Assembly: GCA_020429485.1 (NCBI GenBank)
Contig: JAGQLK010000006.1
Coordinates: forward strand, 1 to 17,544
Direction: 5' to 3'
Source: Candidatus Dojkabacteria bacterium
GTDB lineage: Bacteria > Patescibacteriota > Dojkabacteria > B142 > OLB20
DNA length: 17,544 nucleotides
In this document: positions 12,948 to 17,544 of the stretch, in pieces
How positions within the stretch are numbered: the first letter of the stretch is position 1
Layout: each line of letters starts with the position of its first letter
Notes under the pieces: model-generated
The model's input: the letters and a program-made list of their open reading frames with translations, nothing else
What the model was told of the DNA's origin: nothing
The model's database searches: none
Translations under genes and position numbers: made by a program

Positions 12948-14420
12948 ATGAATAACTTATACGAAAAGATCATAGAAAAACTAAATAGTATCTCTGCAGA
13001 TTATGAGCTGATTAAGCTTCCTGAGGATATTGATGACTCAGTAGAGGAACATATGGCTTTCCATGGTGATGATATGAGTAAGGCAAATGTGAACCTGGTT
13101 TACAAGACTGATAAGGGCTTTGTAGTAATACAAAAGCGTGGTGATACTCACATTGATAATAAGAAGCTTAGAAAAGTACTAGGATCTTCTTCTGTGAGAT
13201 TTGCAAATGAGGATGAAATGGGACAACTAGGGCTTGAGCCAGGGATTGTTCCTATAACTGGATATGATCTGCCAATATACTTAGACAAGCACTTGCTTGA
13301 AGTCGATTATCTCTATTCTACTGCAACTGATCGTGTTCATGCCTTGAAATTTCATTCAGAGGATTTAGTGAAGCTTAATCCAGACAGTGCAATTGTTGAT
13401 GTAACCTCAGTGATTAAAAAGGCAGGAATAAACAGAATAGTATCCGGGGTAACTCCTAGCGGTAATATGCTTCATATCGGGAATTATTTTGGGGCGGTAA
13501 AGAATAATATAGATTACGGCAATAGCATTGATGAGCCTTTTGTGTTTATTGCTGATTTGCATGCGTTGACAACTATCAAGGATAGGCAGCAACTTGAAAA
13601 TAATATTTTGAATGTTGTGATTGAATATTTAGCACTGGGGCTTGATCCTGAAAAGGCAATCTTTTTTAGGCAATCAGATGTTCCTGCACATTCTCAGCTT
13701 GCTGTAATCTTGGGTAATTATATCTCCTATGGCCAGATGCAGAGAATGCATGCATTTAAGGACAAGTTAGCTAAAGGTGCTGATATTGGGTCAATTAACA
13801 TGGGATTGTTTAATTATCCGATTCTGATGGCTGCTGATATATTGTTATACAAACCAGATGGCGTTCCTGTTGGTGAAGATCAGAGGCAACATGTAGAGCT
13901 CACAAGGGATATTGCTGATAATTTCAATAGGCTTCATGGTGAATATTTCCCATTGCCAGAACCGCTGATCGCAAAGGATCAAACTGCGAAGGTAATTGGT
14001 ACTGATGGTGAGAGGAAGATGAGCAAGAGCTTAGGGAACATCGTAGGTATCTTTGAGGAGGAAGAAGTAATCAAAAAGCAAATAATGAAGGCCTACACTG
14101 ATCCAAATAGATTAAAAGCTACAGATCCAGGTGTGGTTGAAGGTAATACTGTGTTTGCATTTCATGACTTGATTAATGATGATAAAGTACAAGTTAACGA
14201 TCTTAAAGACAGATATCGAAAAGGTACAGTAGGTGATGTGGAGGTGAAGGAAGAGCTAATAAAAGCTCATCAGAGATTATTCGCACCTGCAAGAGAGAAG
14301 AGGACGGAGCTAGAAGGCAATATGGCTTACGTTCAAGATGTGCTAAGAGAGGGCGCAAGAAAAGCTAGCATAGTTGCGGAAAGAAATCTAAATGAGATTT
14401 ATCAATTGATAGGGTTGTAA
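12948..14420 (+). CDS. trpS: Tryptophanyl-tRNA synthetase with N-terminal YbaK/ProX editing domain
   Basis: The 490-residue protein is about 150 residues longer than a usual bacterial TrpRS. Residues about 160-490 are the class I synthetase: SGVTPSGNMLHIGNYFGA (HIGH motif H176-I-G-N179), GEDQRQHVELTRD, and K357-M-S-K-S361. It attaches Trp to tRNA-Trp in the cytosol. Residues about 1-155 match the YbaK/ProXp trans-editing fold. K45 sits at the usual catalytic-lysine position (DMSKANVNLVYK); after it come GDTHIDNKKLRKVLG, the G-x-x-x-G-x-x-P-like GLEPGIVPITG (95-105), and LPIYLDKHLLE. That family hydrolyses mischarged aminoacyl-tRNA. The frame is continuous, so this is a true fusion as read. 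The gene is controlled by the T-box leader. Its stop is three bases from the stop of the convergent ABC gene. Confidence 0.93.
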   Translation: MNNLYEKIIEKLNSISADYELIKLPEDIDDSVEEHMAFHGDDMSKANVNLVYKTDKGFVVIQKRGDTHIDNKKLRKVLGSSSVRFANEDEMGQLGLEPGIVPITGYDLPIYLDKHLLEVDYLYSTATDRVHALKFHSEDLVKLNPDSAIVDVTSVIKKAGINRIVSGVTPSGNMLHIGNYFGAVKNNIDYGNSIDEPFVFIADLHALTTIKDRQQLENNILNVVIEYLALGLDPEKAIFFRQSDVPAHSQLAVILGNYISYGQMQRMHAFKDKLAKGADIGSINMGLFNYPILMAADILLYKPDGVPVGEDQRQHVELTRDIADNFNRLHGEYFPLPEPLIAKDQTAKVIGTDGERKMSKSLGNIVGIFEEEEVIKKQIMKAYTDPNRLKATDPGVVEGNTVFAFHDLINDDKVQVNDLKDRYRKGTVGDVEVKEELIKAHQRLFAPAREKRTELEGNMAYVQDVLREGARKASIVAERNLNEIYQLIGL

Positions 14421-14423
14421 GAG

Positions 14424-16154
14424 CTATTCTAAGATATCTCCACTCTGTAGTTTCCACAAGCTCTGGTATATACCTTTGTGCTCTATGAGTTCTTGGTGTG
14501 TTCCTTGCTGAGAGATTTCTCCATTGTCGATAACAACGATCCTGTCTGCCTTCATTACAGTTGATAATCTATGGGCGATTATAATTGTTGTTTTGTTTTC
14601 AACCAGCTTCCAGAAAGAGTCTTGAATTAGTTTCTCTGATTTAGAGTCTAATTGGCTAGTAGCCTCATCAAAGATAATTATTTTCGGATCTGCAATAAAT
14701 GCTCTTGCTATTGCAAGTCGTTGTTTCTGTCCTCCAGAAAGTTTAATGCCTCTTTCTCCGACAAGCGTATCATATTTCTTTGGTAAGGATTCTATGAATG
14801 TGTGTAAATTGGCGACTTTAACTGCTTCTTCCAGCTGTTCTTGGGATACATTATCTTTTGGATAAGTGATATTGTATCCAATAGTATCATTAAATAGTAC
14901 TGGCTCTTGTGGTACTAGACCTATATTTTGGCGAAGGCTTTGCTTAGTGATCTCTCTAATGTCGACCCCATCTAGTTTTATTGCGCCTGATTTTACATCG
15001 TAAAACCTGAGTAAAAGTTTAGTCATTGTAGTTTTTCCAGCACCAGATTCTCCAACAAAGGCTATTGATTGTCCTGGCTCAATATTAAGGTTGATATCCT
15101 TGAGTACATCTTCTCGTTCATTGTAATTAAATCTCACATTTTCGAAGTCTACCTTTCCTTGTACATTGCTTAATTCGATAGCATTTTCTTTTTCGACAAC
15201 TGTTATTTCGTTATCTAATATATCTAAGTACTTTTTAACATCTATGTAATTCTTAGCTATTTCTCTAAGTCTGTATACTATGTTTGTTAGTTGCGGGAAG
15301 AAGCTTGTAACAAAGGCAAGGATTAGAGTAACATCACCGACTGTTATTTCTCCATTTGAAGCTTTTTTGAATGCAATGATCATCACCAGCGCACTACCTA
15401 CTAGTGTGATCAGTCCTGTTACTATATCTATAAGTCTGAATGTATTTGCATAGCCCCATAAAGCAGACATCCAGGGAATGAACTGCTTCAACATTCTCTT
15501 GCGCTCCCATTCCTCTTTGGCAAAGTACTTAACAGTATCATAGTTGATCATGTTGTCTACTATGATATGAGAGATATTGTCATCTTCATTATTGAAGTCG
15601 GTTCTGTGTTTTATGTTTTTGCTAACTAAGAACTTCATTAGAAGTGCGTTAAGGGCAACTGAGCCAATAACAACTCCTACCATAGAGACGTCAAAATAAG
15701 ATAGGGCGAAAATAATGAATAAAAAGTCTACGAATATTGTTAACGTTTCTCTACTTAGATGGTGATCTAGTCCAAAGTAAGCGCCATCGCCTCTCTTCAT
15801 TGCTGAGATTAGGCTACCACTCTGCTTGTCTGCATGGAAGCTGAAGTCGAGCTTGTGTAAGTGGGTGAATACATCTACGCGTAGATCTCTCCCAGCCTTG
15901 AACATATATGAATCAGAGACAACATATCCTAGCACATGCAATATAATTCCTAATAATTGGATAAATGCCAGTCCAAGCACTAATAGAACTAAATGCTCGA
16001 ATGACTCTTTGCCGATACCATCTACAAGGAATTTATAGAAGATTGCTGCGCCATTAACAACTATTCTGTGAAGTATAAGCAAGAATAGCCCCAAGAAGAA
16101 GCTGGTTTTGTATCTTAAGTTGTATGCGTAAACACGCTTAAGAGTGCGAAACAT
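14424..16154 (-). CDS. ABC exporter half-transporter (membrane domain plus ATPase)
   Basis: The 576-residue protein has six predicted membrane segments in about 18-300, then one nucleotide-binding domain. That domain shows Walker A G368-ESGAGKT, Q-loop Q416 in LVPQEP, signature L472-SGGQ, Walker B IIIFDE (492-497), and switch H528 in IIAHRL. All catalytic elements are intact. The order membrane-ATPase in one chain means it works as a homodimer or with a partner that is absent here. The stretch MINYDTVKYFAKEEWE (202-217) resembles the Atm1/heavy-metal-type exporters, but lipid, peptide or drug substrates are equally possible. It should sit in the cytoplasmic membrane. It is convergent with trpS, with a three-base gap. 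Confidence 0.93.
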   Translation of the reverse strand: MFRTLKRVYAYNLRYKTSFFLGLFLLILHRIVVNGAAIFYKFLVDGIGKESFEHLVLLVLGLAFIQLLGIILHVLGYVVSDSYMFKAGRDLRVDVFTHLHKLDFSFHADKQSGSLISAMKRGDGAYFGLDHHLSRETLTIFVDFLFIIFALSYFDVSMVGVVIGSVALNALLMKFLVSKNIKHRTDFNNEDDNISHIIVDNMINYDTVKYFAKEEWERKRMLKQFIPWMSALWGYANTFRLIDIVTGLITLVGSALVMIIAFKKASNGEITVGDVTLILAFVTSFFPQLTNIVYRLREIAKNYIDVKKYLDILDNEITVVEKENAIELSNVQGKVDFENVRFNYNEREDVLKDINLNIEPGQSIAFVGESGAGKTTMTKLLLRFYDVKSGAIKLDGVDIREITKQSLRQNIGLVPQEPVLFNDTIGYNITYPKDNVSQEQLEEAVKVANLHTFIESLPKKYDTLVGERGIKLSGGQKQRLAIARAFIADPKIIIFDEATSQLDSKSEKLIQDSFWKLVENKTTIIIAHRLSTVMKADRIVVIDNGEISQQGTHQELIEHKGIYQSLWKLQSGDILE

Positions 16155-16225
16155 AACTATTATGTTATAAATGAATATTTATCGGGTGTGCTTAAGCTTC
16201 GTGCGGCTTCCAATTCGGAGTTCAC

Positions 16226-16254
16226 AGTATAGCAGAGTAATATCCCTGTGTAAA
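16226..16254 (-). promoter_or_regulatory. Well-formed promoter upstream of the ABC exporter
   Basis: On the minus strand TTTACA (16254-16249) and TATACT (16231-16226) are separated by exactly 17 bases. Each box matches consensus at five of six positions, the best fit in the window. Transcription would start near 16219, giving a leader of about 65 bases. A second, leader-free option is TATAAC at 16169-16164, nine bases from the ATG. Confidence 0.65.
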
Positions 16255-16269
16255 CTATTTTTAGATTTT

Positions 16270-17412
16270 CTATCTCTCTAAAATATATCCCTTGCCGTGT
16301 ATTGTCTTTATTGTGCCTCTTAGATTAAGCTTATCAAGTTTGAGCCTCAATCTAAAAATTGTTTGGTCAATAGCCCATGGGGAGAACTTCTCGTCACTTT
16401 CTTTGCCCCAGATTACTTCGCCAAGTTCCTCTTTGGTAATAACTTCGTCTTCATGCTCCATAAAGGTTTTCAAGATTTCTATTTCGGTCTTTGAAAATTC
16501 CTGAATATTGCTAAGTATGATATTGCCGTTATCACCCTTGAAGCCAAGGTCAGCTTTGGGAGTAAGATCGATGATATATTTTCTTAAGATTGGAATTTTT
16601 ATTTTGTTTTTTTCTATAAATCCTAATTCTTTGTAGACTCTGATGATCTCTTCCTCTTTGTGGTTTAGCTCGATGTTATTGATTACCTTTCGGAATATCT
16701 GCAAGGCGTTTTCACCAAAACTATTAGTAAGTCTTCGTGCGTAATTTTCTAAGGATTCTTTGTTGCCCGTTATTTCTGCCTTGTATAGCCGTTTATAAAG
16801 CTCATAATGGCCATAGGATTCTTTGAATATATTATCAAGTGTAGCCTTGGATCTGATATCGCCATATTTCTTTTGGCAGATTTGTTCTAGGGTTTTTCTC
16901 TCAAACTCACCATTTAGAGCTTGTAAAAATGTATTCTCGAAAAAGCTTGAATCAGAATCTAGTTGGGATTGTAGATCTAAAAAGACTTGGATGTGCTCTA
17001 GTGTATAAACAATGGTTAGTTTGTCTTTGTATATTTTGAGCAATTGGTCGAACATATCGATTGTTTTTGCTGGATTTGATAGTTTATCTACCTCGTCTAT
17101 AATAAATACGAGCTCATCATCGCCATTGATTAAGTCATGGAAAATATCTTTCGTGTCTGTACTAAAGCCCATAAGGTCTAGTAGCGGGTCTTCAATTTCA
17201 TCTTTGTTTAGTCTTTCTATCAGTCTAACTCCCAGAACTTTAGCAATAAACTTTCTCTTCGTATCCACTTGTATTCTGTTGATTAACTCTTTATTTGAAA
17301 CTAATTCATGGACGATATCGTAAATACCATCATCTTTAAAACCCACAATAGTGATGGATTCATTGAATTTGATTGCGTTCTCTATCTGTTTGAATAACTG
17401 CTTGTTATGCAT
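16270..17412 (-). CDS. Degenerate ATPase-domain protein with OmpR-type winged helix
   Basis: The 380-residue protein ends in a clear OmpR/PhoB-type winged-helix DNA-binding domain (about 303-380): FSKTEIEILKTFMEHEDEVITKEELGEVIW, AIDQTIFRLRLKLDKL, and the terminal wing TIKTIHGKGYILER. There is no receiver domain. The first 160 or so residues look like an AAA/STAND ATPase core. They start with a hydrophobic strand and loop ITIVGFKDDGIYD (20-32) where a P-loop should be, but the GxxxxGK(S/T) lysine is missing. A good Walker B follows, LVFIIDEVDKL (101-111). A helical middle part (about 165-290) resembles the arm of STAND regulators. It probably binds DNA, with ATP binding doubtful. The signal and targets are unknown. 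Confidence 0.75.
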   Translation of the reverse strand: MHNKQLFKQIENAIKFNESITIVGFKDDGIYDIVHELVSNKELINRIQVDTKRKFIAKVLGVRLIERLNKDEIEDPLLDLMGFSTDTKDIFHDLINGDDELVFIIDEVDKLSNPAKTIDMFDQLLKIYKDKLTIVYTLEHIQVFLDLQSQLDSDSSFFENTFLQALNGEFERKTLEQICQKKYGDIRSKATLDNIFKESYGHYELYKRLYKAEITGNKESLENYARRLTNSFGENALQIFRKVINNIELNHKEEEIIRVYKELGFIEKNKIKIPILRKYIIDLTPKADLGFKGDNGNIILSNIQEFSKTEIEILKTFMEHEDEVITKEELGEVIWGKESDEKFSPWAIDQTIFRLRLKLDKLNLRGTIKTIHGKGYILER

Positions 17413-17422
17413 AATAGTATAG

Positions 17423-17436
17423 TAACAATATTGTTA
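17423..17436 (-). promoter_or_regulatory. Palindromic operator candidate of the winged-helix gene
   Basis: TAACAATATTGTTA is a perfect 14-bp palindrome between the -10 box (17444-17439) and the start codon of the winged-helix regulator, covering the predicted transcription start. The position suits a repressor site, possibly for the gene's own product. OmpR-type proteins usually bind direct repeats, so another regulator is possible. Confidence 0.45.
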
Positions 17437-17438
17437 GA

Positions 17439-17444
17439 ATTATA
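17439..17444 (-). promoter_or_regulatory. -10 box for the winged-helix regulator gene
   Basis: A perfect minus-strand TATAAT lies in the symmetric ATTATATAAT, with a poor -35 (TTGCAT) at 18 bases. A second site, TACTAT, lies closer to the ATG. Confidence 0.4.
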
Positions 17445-17474
17445 TAATAAATTATTAGGAATATGCAAGAATTA

Positions 17475-17480
17475 TATAAT
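17475..17480 (+). promoter_or_regulatory. Plus-strand -10 box in the right-end spacer
   Basis: A perfect TATAAT lies within a second copy of the 13-bp sequence AGAATTATATAAT (17436-17448 and 17468-17480). Another plus-strand TATAAT is at 17536-17541, next to the window end. These probably serve a gene beyond the window; no gene is seen in the 132-base spacer itself. Confidence 0.35.
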
Positions 17481-17544
17481 GTCTAAGAAATGTGAATTCT
17501 ATATGAAAATTGAGATAGATCTGTAAAACTTGCGTTATAATATA

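Noticed and set aside
17479..17526. 15-codon ORF starting inside a TATAAT box
   Set aside because: It is too short, has no ribosome binding site, and its ATG overlaps the -10 box. It is not distinguishable from chance.

Overview
The window looks like a piece of a small, AT-rich bacterial genome, most likely a Patescibacteria/CPR-type organism. The clues are low GC, tightly packed and often overlapping genes, few clear Shine-Dalgarno sites, -10 boxes almost touching start codons, many envelope glycosyltransferases and a VanY-type carboxypeptidase. The lineage is an inference, because no marker here fixes the phylum. TGA is used as a stop, so there is no sign of the code change seen in Gracilibacteria/SR1.

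Layout. Positions 86-5461 (minus) form an envelope block: VanY-like D,D-carboxypeptidase, a double GT4 glycosyltransferase, a membrane GT2 glycosyltransferase and a small SRPBCC protein. The last three are stop-start coupled. Positions 5553-7502 (plus) carry an SppA-type S49 peptidase, RecX and a small XRE-type regulator. Positions 7587-9154 (plus) carry the classic rplS-rnhB-yraN cluster followed by tRNA-Lys(UUU). Directly after the tRNA lies a small GIY-YIG endonuclease ORF bounded by a 44-bp perfect direct repeat of the tRNA 3' half. I read this as a minimal mobile element of about 314 bp sitting in the tRNA gene. Positions 9499-12635 hold a divergent pair, a Class I SAM-dependent methyltransferase (minus) and a divergent DExH (DEAH/HrpA-like) helicase (plus). 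Positions 12636-12947 hold a T-box riboswitch leader (stem III, T-box with UGGC, terminator). It controls trpS, whose product carries an N-terminal YbaK/ProX-type tRNA-editing domain. Positions 14424-16154 (minus) encode an ABC exporter half-transporter. Positions 16270-17412 (minus) encode an unusual regulator with a degenerate P-loop ATPase-like domain and an OmpR-type winged helix, with a palindrome over its predicted start site.

How the parts work together. The left block probably builds and trims cell-surface glycans and peptidoglycan. The middle is housekeeping: membrane protein quality control, recombination control, ribosome, RNA/DNA repair and tRNA. The trpS locus appears to sense uncharged tRNA-Trp through the leader RNA, and may also proofread mischarged tRNA through the fused editing domain. 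The most unusual items are the GIY-YIG/tRNA-Lys element, the T-box plus editing-domain TrpRS, the rnhB start buried in the acidic tail of rplS, and the P-loop-less ATPase-winged helix regulator.
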